From NCBI GenBank assembly GCA_963573305.1, contig OY754334.1, forward strand, positions 90,765,848-90,829,847: a stretch of 64,000 nucleotides of DNA, read 5' to 3'. A model generated the notes under the pieces. The model ran no database searches. It was given only the letters and a program-made list of their open reading frames with translations, and was not told where the DNA came from. Made by a program: the position numbers and the translations under genes. Shown in pieces: positions 37,896 to 51,298 of this stretch (position 1 is its first letter; each line of letters starts with the position of its first letter). This DNA is from Pyrrhosoma nymphula. Taxonomy: Eukaryota > Arthropoda > Insecta > Odonata > Coenagrionidae.

Positions 37896-40800
37896 TAACT
37901 AACCTTTGCTTACTCGACTTTTCTAGTATATAATAGGGAATTTGATTAATTTAATCACAAGAATTCGTCTCAAAACACACTGCAGAGATTTTCTAGATTT
38001 AGTATATGAAAATTGACCTACTTCAAAGAAACTATACTTACTCGTTATTTGGAGATGTTAAGCTTTTGTCTGCATTGTTTTGGCTACCTTTGAGGTATTT
38101 GTAGGCACATGTTGAAAATTGAACTCGATTTTATCCATGCTGATTGTTATTTTGAAAGATTTCATTATCTTAGTTCTAATCATTTCAATAATTCTCCGTG
38201 GATGTCGCTGGGTAGACGCCTTTTCGAATCGTTACCTTTCTGTTTGAGATTATTCATCCTCAGCGTTTTATGTTCTTTCGATTAGCATCCTTTTTTTTTA
38301 ATTACTCTTGAATAATTTATCTTAGGTCATTGCTATTAAGACACTGCGCGGCGTTTCGCTCCACATCTGCCATTAGGGACTATCAATTATATCGATGAAT
38401 GCGTTTGAACTTATACCGGAAAAAAGCAAAATGTCCACACACATGCATTGTAGAATTCACATTTTTTAATCCAGCGGTTCTTGTACGTGTTATCCATAAT
38501 TATTTCTCCATTTAAATGTGAATGTCACTTTCTCAGTCGCTTTTTAGTTAATATCATTTAATATTGGACTAGAATTGACATCTTAACTTACACATCTTGC
38601 GAAAAGAACGTATTTATTAATTTTTGACAAAATTAGGAAGTAGGTACGGCATTTGAGTTCCGTCAATTCACCATGGGAAGTAAAGTTAATTTGAATTATG
38701 AAATCCAAGGTGACGATTTTACCTGATTAATTAATATACTTGAGAGTATTCAATGACAAATTACCCTAAAGTATCTCCACTTGTGGTAATAAAATTCTAA
38801 AACAACTGTCCAGGCAAAAATACTTTAATATTATCGGGTAAAAATGAAGCGTCAACATGTTTTGAATCCAACTAAGATAACAGCGTGCTAATTTTTAAAA
38901 TGAGGAAAGATTAAAGCATGTTTGAGTTTCCGAAATGTATTAATTTGTGTGGAGCGCAGTGTAATCTCTAATGTAAACTATCCTCCTGTGACTAATGTTT
39001 CCTAACTCTAATCATTTATTACTGCCATTTATTTTTGACCGATTGATGAAGCGCATCCGGATTTATAAGTTTTATCTCGATTCACATGATTTACTCGAGC
39101 AGATCACTGTGTATGCTGGCATTAGACTCCCTCTTCACTTACTGATAGCAGCACTGGCAAATTCTCTCCCTCCGGTAGCGAACTCTGTTTTTTATTTTTA
39201 TTTTTTGAGTGGACTTATCTCATCCTGTCTCGCGGTAATGAGCTCGCGGAGAATTTTTATTCACTTTTTTATAAAAAGACCCAGAGGCGTGTTTTTTCAA
39301 TCTTATCGCCGAGTCGCGTGAGGGAACTTCCCAGCGAGGAAGGATGTCGCGAGTGCCGCATTGGAACCTGGGATGACTGAGGGCCCGTAGTGTGCTAAGG
39401 AGACGTGACACGGGGACTCCTCTCGCTGAACGGAACTACTCTGAACCTCGCTGCATCTTTTATGAGAACGCCTCGCGCTGTGGGGTACGGGTCACCCCGT
39501 TTACCCCTGTAGATGCACCGCGACGATTTTCGCATTCGTTCTCTCTTATTTTTGACCGGCCCCTTTCGAAATAGATTTTAGATTAAAGTGTTTTTTCTCC
39601 GTTTAAAAAAAGACAGAAGTGTCTCTGGAATATTTATGCGTGCGCTTCGCACTGTGTGGCATTAAATGGCGGTTTCGGAAACTCTCGTGTTGCGTATATC
39701 TCTTCCTTGATGGAGGACACTTCACCTTAAATATTTAATCAACACTCTCATCTAAAGTCTTTTTAAACAAGCAGCAGCGATGACCTACATTTGGACCCAG
39801 GGGAAGGTAGAGCCATTAAAACCTACCGAGCTTGTATGACTTTTGCTAGATGTACAATGTATGCTGGGCGACTCGCGGTGGTGGTCTCTATAGTTGTGTG
39901 TACGGCTACGTACTTCAGGTTCCTAGGTTCCAATCCAGAATCCACTCCTCTTGGGACACGCCTAGCTCTTATATTTTTTGGATGACGATTCTTCTAGGAA
40001 AACCTCAGACAAAACTTGGAAATTTATCAGCCCCTACCCTAAATACGAACTCCTCACATGCCTAGGAGTTTTCAAATAGCTCCTACATAGTCCTCAACCC
40101 GTGACTGGGATTGAAGAGTAATTTGGTGTTTGAGAACGCTGGTAATTCTACTCCTAAAATATGTGAGTAGATCACAGTGTTAAACATCGCCTTAGAAGCG
40201 TGGCTTTACGGTATTAAAGTTAAGCTGCTTACTAAGGGTCCTGCCTACGATTCCGGTTGACGTATGATGGTGCTGTACTTAAAATCATACCCCTGAGGCC
40301 TGTTTCGATGATGATTAAAAAAATGAAATATTCATCTTTTTCTTCTAATGCACGCATTGTTTCGAGCTGTAGTTTCCAGCTACTGACGTTAGTTATTTGT
40401 ATGAGCTGGAGTAATGGCCAGTGATAGTGTACACATTTTATTGGAGATGAATTGAAGCTTAATGAGTTGATATCATTCACTTAGTGTTATCTTTGCTATC
40501 TATCCCGTATACGAAGTTTTGTATAAATAATTAGAAATTTCCCCGTCCAACGTACTACCTGAAACAAATAAGCTCTTCCTGCATTATTTATTGGAGTAAT
40601 TTTCATGTAGCTTCGTCAGTGGTATTTGTCAGAGGAGTGTACGAGAATTCTTTTGTTTATAGGTCACTCTGCTCAATTAAAAATCCTAAATTGCCTTTCA
40701 ATGACGATTTAAAAAAAATTGTGTTATATTAGGGATGCTCTTTGATTTACGTGACTATTCTATTACTATTAGCCACCTTACGACCGTTCACAAATCAGCA

Positions 40801-43800
40801 GACGAGGGAAATGAGTGGGCTCAGCAGACTTATGGTTCATCGCATGGGTGCCCACAACGATTCCGTCACGGATGCTTGACGTCTTAATGGCTCAAAAGGT
40901 TTCTTTCTTTGGGAGCGCCCTTGAATTTTGTGGATTTCGGAAGATTCGAGGGACGATTCGAGTAATTATACCCTTTCACTCAAGAAGGCAGAAGGGGCAG
41001 TGTTCTCGTTGCCAAACGTGAACGAATCACCCTTCCAAACACCCTATGAGTCTCTGGGTCGTCTGTGGGCTCTCAATCGCGGCGTTTTATGTGGGTGTGG
41101 TTTTTCGTGTTTGTTAGGGGGAGCTCTTCAAACGATTCCTTTCATCTCCTTCCAGCTTCTCCCCGGTCAAGTCGGTATGTATTCATCGTAGCCGGCCCGC
41201 CCACCAAAATCCCGCTAGCCACAAAAAATAAATCCGAACGATGATCAAGGGCGTCGAGGATACAAGGGATATTTTTGTTACCATTTCTGCTTTCTCAGAT
41301 ACTCAGCAGTACAGATTTTTCTCTAACGAGAACCAGTTGGTTCGATAATAAGTGAAACATAGGCGTTTTTAGGACGAAAGCGATCAAAGAAACTCGTTTA
41401 AGACCTTGTATTGCCTAAAAATCAAATTCATTGTTCACATTTAAATAGGGAATAACTTACTAGATTATCTCTGAAGGAAAGGTACTGGAAAAAGGGGGAA
41501 AGGAGTTCAGTTAATGGGTAAACGATTTATCATCATGGTGGAGTACAATCATTTGCTTGCAGCGGTAAGGCCCCTATAAGAAGATGTTTATGGAGATAAA
41601 AATACTCGGTGTAGCATTCTAGCCATTTCCTAGCCTGGTGCGACGTTTTTGTCGGGGAATAAATGTGAATTTTGAATTATTAAGGGAATTGGTCAATAGC
41701 CGTGAAAAGCCATGAGGCGATAAGTTCTCTTGGAAAAAAATAGTAATGAACAATATGAAATTAGGATTAACTGGTTACCATCTTCAGTGAGATAATGAGG
41801 TTTGGTTTTTTTTATGTAGATGTATGTTAAGTGTTTTACCCTGAAGTTTTTTTCCTGGTGGAGATCTTTCAGGAAATAGGACTATAAAATCACCAAATCC
41901 AGATGGAAGTAAATTGGGTTAGCAGAAATAATTTCTTCCTCCAAAGTTATCGGCTGTTAATTATTTTGTAATGACCTTTTTATTTCAATTGTGTGCGACA
42001 GCCCTATGGGAAGTGAATGCATATCCTATCTTATATCATGGGACCAGAAGCTGGTTGTTCCATTGATGGATAAATTGGTCCGCGCACCTTGCCAGTAGAT
42101 GGCATCTTCTTTCTACAGTGGAGAGGCGACACCAATGGCTGAGAGTTGATACGCAGAAAGTCTCTCAGAAGGTCGGCCAAGATGAAAGACTTCTAGTTTT
42201 ATAGGGTCTATAAAAAGACCGAGTTGATCCTCGTCGTTGTTGACGCTTCGTGTAGGGCTTTCACTTCAGGGGAAAGTGAGTGTGACTGTTTCAGCGCGCA
42301 CTCGTATTTCTTGTCAAGGTTTGTCCTTGAATTGAAATAAAAGCAGAGCGCGAAATAATATTTACCCCATCTTGTTGTGCGTGTAAACTTCAAGTGATAT
42401 CGATTGCTTCCAGAAGTTCATACCCTGCTGGTCTACGATGGATGGCGGTCATTATGTGACGTTGCTCAATTTTTAAGGGATTTGATTGAAATTTTCGCAT
42501 TAATTAGTGAAATATGTCAGGAATTTATCTGTCGTTTTATGTTATTCATAGCACTAAACTTCTTCTGAAATAAAATCTTCGTTTTTCTGAAATTGTATGT
42601 GCTTTTGCGGGGAATTTTCTGAGGACAATAATGGCAGTTATATGAAATCCTAAAGGCCAGGGGCGTTTTTATGCTTCAGTAATGTAGAAACAGCTGCACA
42701 CAGGGTGCATGGAGGAATGAATGAGCCAGTGTAAAGGATTACTTACCTACCTTACAAAATATCTATTTTTCAACACGTGCTCTCTTTTGTAAGTTACACA
42801 CGTAGAATACATGCTACTAATGTTTTGAGTGATTGTTTACTATTAATAAGTGGTTAATTTTAACCAGTACTTTGCCTGTTAAATGCAATGGTTCAATTCG
42901 GTTGATCCGAATCTTCCTGCAGTTTTTCATAATTAGCAGCTTCTTTGAGGCCATTCTTTCCTAAAAATTAACAGCGACGTGGAAGTATTCTTGAGTGACT
43001 TGGATTTGTTACTCCTCAAGCCCCTGAACGCTTCCGTAGCGAATGTATTTAAGTTGTTGTAAACAATCGTCACTATCATGAGCAGTCATCGATCCGAAAG
43101 TAAGTCGGTTGGTTGCAGATATACATTCCATTTTCCGATAAGATAACCATTTCAATCTTTTAGAAGTCTTAATTTTTACATCCCACATAATTTTCCTGAT
43201 GTCTTTCATCCTTGGTCTCTCTCTGTAATTTTCCCATAAATTCTCCTCTCATTATTGTTTTTGATTGGCTGTTGTGTTGGGAAATGTGTCCAATAAGTGT
43301 GTCTCTTATCTTCTGACCGTGTTTAGCTTCTTAACTCGTATTTTATATCTCTGACATCTTTTCTTCCCAACTCTTTGTGGGAGTTCTTCATAGGTGATTC
43401 TTCTGTCTCGGTCCGTTTGATCTTCATTACTATTCTGTTACATCACGAATAAATCGTGGAGTACCTTCATTATGTATCTCTTATTAATCTCCCCGTCACT
43501 CTGAACGAAGCTCTTGTCTGCCTTAGCTCGGGGATGTCGAGTTTCTGTCTGTTTCTTCTCCGATCCTCATTCCCTCAGGACCAATTTGGTTGTCCACTCG
43601 TCATTCAACCGGACCGGAACTCGACTTTTATAAAAATTTTTTATTTTTTGATCATTTTCGGTTAGGTCGCAAAAAGACTAGCGCTATCTTTTTATCTCTG
43701 ACTTGCGTGCGGCGGACCACTGATCTATCTAGTGAACTCTTAGTATTGCCGGTCGCGGCAGAAAAAAAGGATGGTGTAGTGAGAAAGGAAGGGATGGATA

Positions 43801-44075
43801 TAGGAATATGAACTCGAGGAGAATATGGAGGGGGGGTTGGTAAGTATAAAGGGTCGCGTGGTCTCCCATCCCTCTACCAGACGATGGTGATGTGGTGAGG
43901 ATGGCGCGTGCATCCTTTATCCCGTTGCCCAGCGTCCCGCCTCCCTCTTCGTTCCAGCTTTTGTCCTTTCCGGCAAAATACTTTTTTTTTACTTCCGCGC
44001 CAATGTGGTCCGTTCCTTATGTAATATTTCGTTCGCTAGGCCCCTAATGAAATCCCTTCTCATTTAAATTGTTAG
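37896..44075. other. Non-coding DNA, no feature recognised
   Basis: AT-rich with a GC-richer patch at 39290-39520. Open frames at 38995-39321 and 40815-41191 have no recognisable motifs. Confidence 0.55.
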
Positions 44076-44148
44076 AAAAATAGAATATTTCATTGTATTA
44101 AAAGTAAATAGAATATTTCATTGTTTAAAAGTAAATAGAATATTTCAT
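44076..44148. repeat. Three-copy minisatellite, 27-28 bp period
   Basis: AAATAGAATATTTCAT occurs three times, with AAAGT linking the second and third copies. Confidence 0.8.
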
Positions 44149-46899
44149 ATGCCATTGATCTTTCATTGAACCATTTCATATTCCTGGATTAGCACACAGT
44201 TTTGAAATAATTTATTATCAACTTCAATCCATCGTCTTTTACTCCTTTTTTTAATGTCGTATGTCAATCCTTGATTGGTTAAATACAGTCCTCTATTCTT
44301 CTCCAGCCATTGCTAACTACTTCGATTCCATGTAGCCCTTTATAATATGAGGTCAATTATTATAATTCTCAAGAAATGATTTGGCTTACCAAGACATTAT
44401 CAAGGTTTTGATTAATAAATTATTATTGAGGATTTAGTGATCATAAAGAATTCATTATTACCTTGCGTATTCGCTAATGACTTTTTAAATTTAAAATTAG
44501 GTTGACAAGCTCAATAAATTGTTATTGTGGGCTAACCTAAGTTTACCTTATGTTATAAAATGCGAAAACCAAGACCTAATTCATGAGAACATCAAGCCTA
44601 GTTGTTATTTTTTAGCTCTCTCTTCGTTTATCTCAGGTATCTTTCGCTTAGTTCACCTCGTGGAACTTTTTCCCCTTTAGTATGTTTCTAACAGATCCAT
44701 TGTGTCATAGAGTATGTTCTGCTCACTTGTCTTCTTTTGTTTATGTTGTTCCTTGTCATTTTTCGACACTAAGCGTACAGAGAATTGATTAAATAGAAAT
44801 TCAATATTGTGGGTCCTCAGCAATGACAGAATTAAATCGTCACAGCCTCACAAATCCCCGACAATTCCTTTTGAAGCTTATGGAAGCTGTGACATGAAGA
44901 CCTAGATTTTCCCAAATATTGAATATATCGAGTTATTACTTGACATGACGACAGGAGTCATTGTATTCCTCTGAAAAAAGTAGGTTTTTGGATGCAGTCA
45001 TAAAGTCGTAAGTAATTGTAAAAGCTGTCAAACATGTTCTATACCTTCTGTTAATCCATACCTAAGATCTGGATGATTTTCATATTGCGCCTCTTCACCT
45101 CTTCTTTCATCCCCGGTTATATTTTCCTCGCTCTTTTACGCTTACTTACTATTGTGAATTATAGTCTGCATATAGGAACTAAAAAATTGAATTAAGAATT
45201 CAGCTTATTCAGTGTGTCCCGAGTCTCGAAGAAAACTGCTGCCGTGAAAGAGCAGAAAATACCACACATACCTACACCACAAAATGTAAGTTTGGAGCGC
45301 TTTATTAGTCGAAGAATCAGTGATGACTTGAGTCAATTGCGAAACCATCAATACCGCAATTTTACTTTCGACATCGAGAATAATGTCCTGACTCCACACT
45401 TCATCTGCTGTCAGACCATAATGGCGTAATGAGTAACAGAGCTTTTCGAACTAATTTATCGTCTCTTTTTCTCATGTGCAATCCGCGATCGCCATGTAAT
45501 GAGAGAGCAATATTAAAACATTTGGACACATATATATTGGGGGGCATTGTGGTGCGCCCTTGCAAGCTTACTCCTCAAGTTTTAATGGGTTGTGTCCATT
45601 TAGCCACCCGTTTCGGCGAGTTACAGGATATGGCGTAGATGTAATGCAGCAGCATTTCTTGAGGAAATCTTGCGGGAAGAACGTATTGACTTACCTTAAA
45701 GGTAACATTCCTTTGTGTAAGTAAAAATGTGTAATTTACAAAATTAGAGGTAAGTAATTCTAGTGATACTTATAGAGTTTCACATTTTTTTTAAACACGC
45801 CGTAGGTATTTCATGGCCCATCGTAGTAAATTTAACACGAGAAATAAAATGTAGGGCTTTACTTAGGACTACGATATTACACCAATTTGCTCTTTATAGC
45901 GAAGATTTACTAAGCGAAAATGCTTGCTTCAGCATTTATCGCTGAAGTCTCTGTTTGGAAATGGTTTTCAAGGAATGGGTGAATGTTTGTTCACTTCAAT
46001 AGATAAGAAAGATTTCCGCGTCTTGGTTGTTATATTATATACTTCGTTGGCCGGACAAAATAACTAGGTTAGATTATGTCTAATTTAATTTTGAGGATTG
46101 GGTGACGGACATTCACTGCTATCTTATTTCCACAATTTCTCTAAACTTACGTAAGATTATAACGATGCATTAATTCATTCGGGGCTTTGCCAAATGATCT
46201 CTAGGATTTTGGGAAAGACCCTACCTTAATTTTCAATGCTGGGTCATCTCTAAATTACAGTGGAAGGGCTATCTGTTTGCTTTGGAATTACGTCTCTCAT
46301 AAGCTTGTCATCAATTCTGACTACCCGTTTGACGTCCAAAAAATTCTACTTTCTGCCTACCATTTCCGCGCTTGCACTACTCAATGTATGTATCCTTACT
46401 TGAAGTGATAAATCTGGTCAATGGAATTGTGCACCTATGTGCAACTGGCGCCAAATTGTTTGACGTGGTACAAGGGTGGACAGCTACTTTTTATTTATTT
46501 TTTTACCGTAACCGTTCCGTACCAGTATTTGAAAATAATTTTTTTTCATTCAAATTATTACTTTAATCGCTCTATTTACCAAATTTTTCCAAAACCAATT
46601 ATGCAACGAAAATTTATGAACTTTGATGCATGTACCGACATTCAGATTTTTTAAATGTTTTCAGGTCTGAAATTTAATGCCTGCTCTTTCAGTTTTCTGT
46701 TAATTATGCGTGCCATATTTGGCGCTGCTGATCACATTATTATTTAATTTTATGTCCGATCATATAAATAAATATGATTATATATTTATTTTATGAAGAC
46801 GCTGATATCCTAAATTTTGGGATTTGTAGATAAAATCTACCGGGCAATTTTTAAGTGTCGCATCTTTTCATTGTTCGTCCTTAAATGTTTTCGGCAAAT
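44149..46899. other. Non-coding DNA, no feature recognised
   Basis: AT-rich. A segment around 45213-45286 lies between an AG and a GTAAGT but is too short and unrecognised to call as an exon. Confidence 0.5.
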
Positions 46900-47640
46900 T
46901 CTCATCCCTTTTCCGCCGCGTAAATTTAGAGAGCGGGCAATCAATTCTTGCGGCATGGCTTTTCAAGGTTTTATCGCCGCCGATGGCATTATCCCCTCCC
47001 CCTCGTCAAGACTACGTCGTTAGCGAGTGGGGCGGGCGTGCGGAAGCAGTTCGGACACGAAGCGAAGATGTGTAAATAGACCTTTACCCCATCTTCCCCT
47101 TTCCCCCAGTTATCTTTTCCGGATCGATGAAATCCGCCTCTCCGAAAAAAGGGACCTTTATCCTCTCTCGTCCTCCCATTCCGCGCACTAATTCATCGCC
47201 CGGAGTGTGTCCTCCCTCCCCCACATTGCCCCCGTTTTAGACCTCTCCTCCATACTCACCCCGCTCACGCTCCCTGACCGCCGTTGCCGCGTCTCTCCGC
47301 TTTAACCAAAGGCCGCGCCGCCCATTCACGCGACTACACTCCTTCGGCACGTGCGTGAACCTCTGCTCCCTCCACAACACACACACCCACCCCCTCTCTC
47401 CCTCCCCCAGGTTTCTCAAACTACCCTCTCCCCCTCCGTTGGTATCATCACCAGGAGCGATTCGTTCACGAGTGACACGTTCACTCAGAACGATTCATGG
47501 TACGTCGTGGGTTTCGTTAAGTTTTCTCTCCCATCCGTCATATCAGAACGATTCATTCGCTATCGACTCGTTCACCGCGAACGCTTCACGGTGCAAGAAA
47601 GTGCATTCAAACTCCGATTGGTTGACGTTTCTCAGAAAAT
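46900..47640. promoter_or_regulatory. CpG-rich block with repeated GAACGATTC-type motifs
   Basis: CpG is frequent from 46915 to 47345 (CCGCGTAAATT, GCGAGTGGGGCGGGCGTGCG, CCGCGCCGCCC). From 47456 to 47600 a degenerate motif recurs: GAGCGATTCGTTCACGAG, GAACGATTCATGG, GAACGATTCATTCGC, and ACTCGTTCACCGCGAACGCT. The motif cluster resembles subterminal repeats of a hAT-like element, while the CpG-rich part resembles a promoter region. Neither reading is proven. Confidence 0.3.
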
Positions 47641-49189
47641 TAAAAGTTTTCATAAGAAAAGAAAAAACGTCACTTGTATTTATCCACACTTTTTTATTAC
47701 ACCGACCCAGTTTTCAACGGGTTACCGTCATTTGCAATGTTTTATCTTATCTTTTCTTATGGCAATGAAAAAATTTCACAAATTTAAGCCTGATACTATA
47801 TATTTGTTTTATAGATGAAAAACTTTTCGCGGTGTTGAAATTTCGTGATTGGGAAAATGTTTTCTCACTGTGCGTAAAATGTGCATTATCATTGTGTGGT
47901 CAACCAGCTAATTGTTAGGATTTTAAACTGTCCGTACCTTAGCTTCCTCATTTCGGAGTGATCTTTTCACTTTCCTATTCATTACTAACCTTGTTTGTTA
48001 TCTGGGCTATGTTAAGATCCTCAGTGGCTTCAGCGTAAGTTATGTATATTTCTAGCCATTGAAAATTCGACTCAAATAAGCTCGAAGTTGTGAACGTTTT
48101 ATTATATTACCATCAAGATGCTAGTTTAATGATCCGAAAAAAATAGGTTCTTAATGACATGAAAAATGTCATCACACCAGGTGTGGTTCATGTGATAGGG
48201 TTTAAATGTGTCTCTCATCATCTCGGCGGGGATAATGAGTCAGCGGACTGGACCATGAGTAGTGTCTACGGGATGAATCAAAGTATCTTCTTCATATTCT
48301 GTGTCGTATATGGATGTACTCTGCCGAGTAAACTTGGCCAAATAATCCCATCCGGCGAATGTGCATCTAAGCGTATCGTTTCTCTCAGTATTGCACAAAT
48401 GGAAATAATGTTGTGGTGTCGGCGAATTTTTTCAATTTATTTTGGCTTATTTTTCACGCGTGGGTGTGAAATAAGTGTTGACCTTGAATCACACGAGATT
48501 TCTATTGCCTATGATTTAGGTTGCTAACTATATGAATCTGTTATGTTTCAAAATATTTATTCAATTAGCATATTTTGTGCCATTTTACATTGATTTGCTA
48601 TCAGGGATATTGCAATCCTGTGGCACTAGGAAAATATGAAAAACAACTCAAATGTGAATGTGGAAAACCTGGGATGCCTAGAAACAAATGACAAGACGTT
48701 GAAGTTTTTATAGAAAATTTGAGATCAGTCTTAGACAACATTGGCCAGGTTAGAAAGTTTACAGCGTCGTTCGTGCAAATGAGTGTACTAGGCTCAGCAA
48801 AGATTAGTTAGTAAATTACAAACGGGGATAAGTGCCTGTGATTTTGGCTGTATTTCATCAAGGTGATGTATTGGTCAAGTAATTATTGTCAATGCGTTGC
48901 CTGTTCTGAATTTCTTAACTGAGGCATGTGAAAACTTCTCCTGAAAAACTCTTTAGAGATCCATTAATCCTCAGCCCTAATGGCGTTTTCCCCTGGTATG
49001 TATGCAAGTGTGTGACCCGCAGTTCGGGCGGTGAGTGAATATGTTTTATCTGTTTCCACCGTGTTAATCTTCAAGTTAATATTTCCACTGTCCGCCCAGA
49101 TGAAAGCGGCTACATTACCGGGCGATCTTTTCCAATTGACTGAGCCGTGGACGCGACTCCCGTTTTGAATGGTCTCGTTGTCAGTGTTT
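47641..49189. other. Non-coding DNA, no feature recognised
   Basis: A 122-codon open frame (48159-48527) is the longest on either strand. It has Cys- and Ile-rich composition and no family resemblance that I can see, so it is not called. Confidence 0.5.
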
Positions 49190-49500
49190 CTACTTCCATC
49201 CCTCCCACCACATGCAGTTCCACCCTTCCCGCTGCTCCTCCCACTTCCCGCTGCTCATTGGGAGCGGCCGCCTTGATTCAGTCATGTATTCCTCTCCCCC
49301 CTTCGTCTTAGCGTCTCTCCAACCCCCGCCCTTCCTATCCCCCTTTCCCTCACCCTTATCCACTCCCCAACGTATTTCCCCTCCCTCCACCCCCCAATTA
49401 AGGGTTTCTTTCCCACCCCATCCTCGGTCGAGCCCAGCCGCGGCTTCCGCCTTTGAGGAAGCGTCAGGGAAATGGTCCTTCCGGGCCCGGGGATAGAGAA
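49190..49500. other. Pyrimidine-rich, GC-rich block
   Basis: CT-rich sequence from CCACCCTTCC to CCGGGCCCGGGG gives mirror open frames on both strands with low-complexity Pro/Ser/Gly translations. No gene is supported. Confidence 0.5.
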
Positions 49501-50262
49501 GAGGGTTATAGGGGACAGGATATGGATACATGCAATTAGGGTCTCCCTCTCTCCTGCCGATTTTGTCCAGTACCCCCACTTCTTATATAACTACATAAAT
49601 GTACGTTGCATTTCTTTTTATCAACCGTTGTAACTTTTCGCGTTCCTGTTGTTGATTGGCCGAGAAGATTCCCTGGGCATCACATTCTATCCTTTCCCCA
49701 TTTTACTGTATCTCTTTGTTTCTGCGGGTCCCTGCGACTCTTTTAAGAGGGATTTACACCAATTTATTCTTTCCTCCGTGTTCTGTTTAGCGTTAGGAAT
49801 TCGCCGTTGAATTTTATGTACGATGCAAAGCGCTTAATAATTGAAGTGGTAGCTTTAAAGTAATTTCTATTTTGTAGATTGCAAATTTGGCGGAAATGGC
49901 TGACAAATAAACTGGTGAGTTCATAATCATCCACTCCTTGAAAATTTCAAGCGCGGCAATCACAATTAAGCAGTGACGACTGTTTGGCACTACTCGAGGA
50001 TGTAAATCCCGTGGAATGCATGACAGAATATTAAAAAAATGGTAAATGTTACCCTTCAAGCACCACCTATTTTTCACTTCCATTAAGGCTGTTCTGTTAT
50101 AATTATCATTGAGAATAGGTGCTGGTGAGGCTAGATGTCACCGTACGTGAACCATAATGTTGTCTATGGTCGGATCCAGTTGTATTCGTACCGACAATTA
50201 GGTACCCCGCGGTATGGATGCGTTATTTGTGGTCATCGTGCCAGGAGAGAGATATGTTCGAC

Positions 50263-50480
50263 GGTAGAATTAAAATAACTTCGTTAACTCCACTAGTATT
50301 TATTATCACGACCCGGGTTTCAACACTTGGTGTCATCTTCAGGTGACATTTACCTGAAGATGACACCAAGTGTTGAAACCCGGGTCGTGATAATGAATAC
50401 TAGTGGAGGAAACGAAGTTATTTTAATTCTTCCGTAATGGATAAATTCCACCAAATTACACCTACAACCGTTTCCCTTGT
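50263..50480. mobile_element. Foldback element with hammerhead-like cores (Penelope/retrozyme-like)
   Basis: A 218-bp insertion is flanked by a perfect 12-bp direct repeat GATATGTTCGAC (50251-50262 and 50481-50492). Its core, 50266-50430, is a nearly perfect inverted repeat with arms of about 78 bp and a minimal spacer. Each arm carries CTGAAGA, a small stem-loop (GACAC-CAA-GTGTT), GAAA, then CCCGGG and a GTC site. These are at 50354-50360, 50375-50378 and 50384-50386 on the + strand and mirrored on the - strand, with CTGAAGA complementary to 50336-50342. This arrangement matches the CUGANGA...GAAA...GUH hammerhead consensus. Penelope-like elements are known to carry hammerheads, inverted partial copies and variable target-site duplications. 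No protein is encoded. Confidence 0.65.
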
Positions 50481-51067
50481 GATATGTTCGACAATAGAAA
50501 ACACATGTTTGTCTTCGAGGTTGGTGTATTTTTTTAAATTTGGCATTGCATTTATCGCGAACTACATGTGAGAAAGGAACGTGTAACATTTCATGCTTGT
50601 ATTTATTTTATTTCATGTGCTATAACCTAACAGTTGACTTAGCGTCTTTACATTTTCTCAGATGCTAACTTGTACACCCTGTTCCTGTCATGTAGTTTTC
50701 AGTGCGGCTTTCTTTTTGCTTAAAACTTAAAATGATGCCATCATAATTTCTCTTATTGCCTTTCCTCTATTTGGAATTCTTAAATTTCCCCTTTGTATAC
50801 TTAATCTGTTACAGTTCACAGATTACCATAGCAAATGCTTGTTCTGCATACAGACCTGAACTATTTGCTCACGTAGCGTAATGAAGTATGGATTATTGCT
50901 CGTGAAAGTATTCCGTAAAGGAAAGATAATGGTTAAGAAAGCTTGTTCTGTAATTTTATGCTTAGGCGTATTTCATTTTTAATTTTATTTTGCTCTCCGG
51001 AAGCTACTGTTGGCCCATACCCTCATGGGTTCCCTATGAAAAATTCTTGATTTATCACCAGACTTAC

Positions 51068-51298
51068 CAAGTGTCGAGCCACCGGATCACCAACACCCAT
51101 GACCTTGGTGATGGAAAAAACCACCCAAGCGGGAATCAAACTAACGATATCAGCTAAGCAGACGAGTATTGACCCTGCCGCCACAAATACCAGCATTGGA
51201 ATTTTATTAAGATATGCTTGCTGTATTTGGAACGCTTTAGCTGCCTTGAGCGCTGTGTAGAATCTTGAATCATGTTCCGTCGGAGTCCGAGATCCTTG
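51068..51298 (-). CDS. Possible exon of an unrecognised membrane protein
   Basis: An open frame on the - strand reads from a possible acceptor (GGTTTGCAG, just above 51298) to a consensus donor, CACTTG|GTAAGT, whose GT begins at 51067. It encodes about 77 residues: a polar start (QGSRTPTEHDSRFYTALKAA), then a long hydrophobic run (MLVFVAAGSILVCLADIVSL followed by IPAWVVFSI), then KVMGVGDPVARHL. The hydrophobic stretch could form one long or two short membrane segments, as in a multi-pass receptor or transporter. I do not recognise the family. In favour: codon use looks coding-like and the donor is excellent. Against: the pyrimidine tract before the acceptor is weak, no neighbouring exon is found, and open frames of this size also occur by chance here. 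If real, it belongs to a gene antisense to the ANKS1-like gene. Confidence 0.3.

Noticed and set aside
45213..45286. Possible small exon between TTATTCAG and GTAAGT
   Set aside because: Only about 24 codons, unrecognised peptide, and open frames on both strands; insufficient support.
16892..47845. 17-bp identity TTCGCGGTGTTGAAATT at about 16892 and 47826
   Set aside because: A match of this length is close to chance expectation when all pairs in 64 kb are compared, and flanks do not align.
48159..48527. 122-codon open frame on the + strand
   Set aside because: No recognisable domain, no splice context and ordinary composition; expected by chance at this window size.
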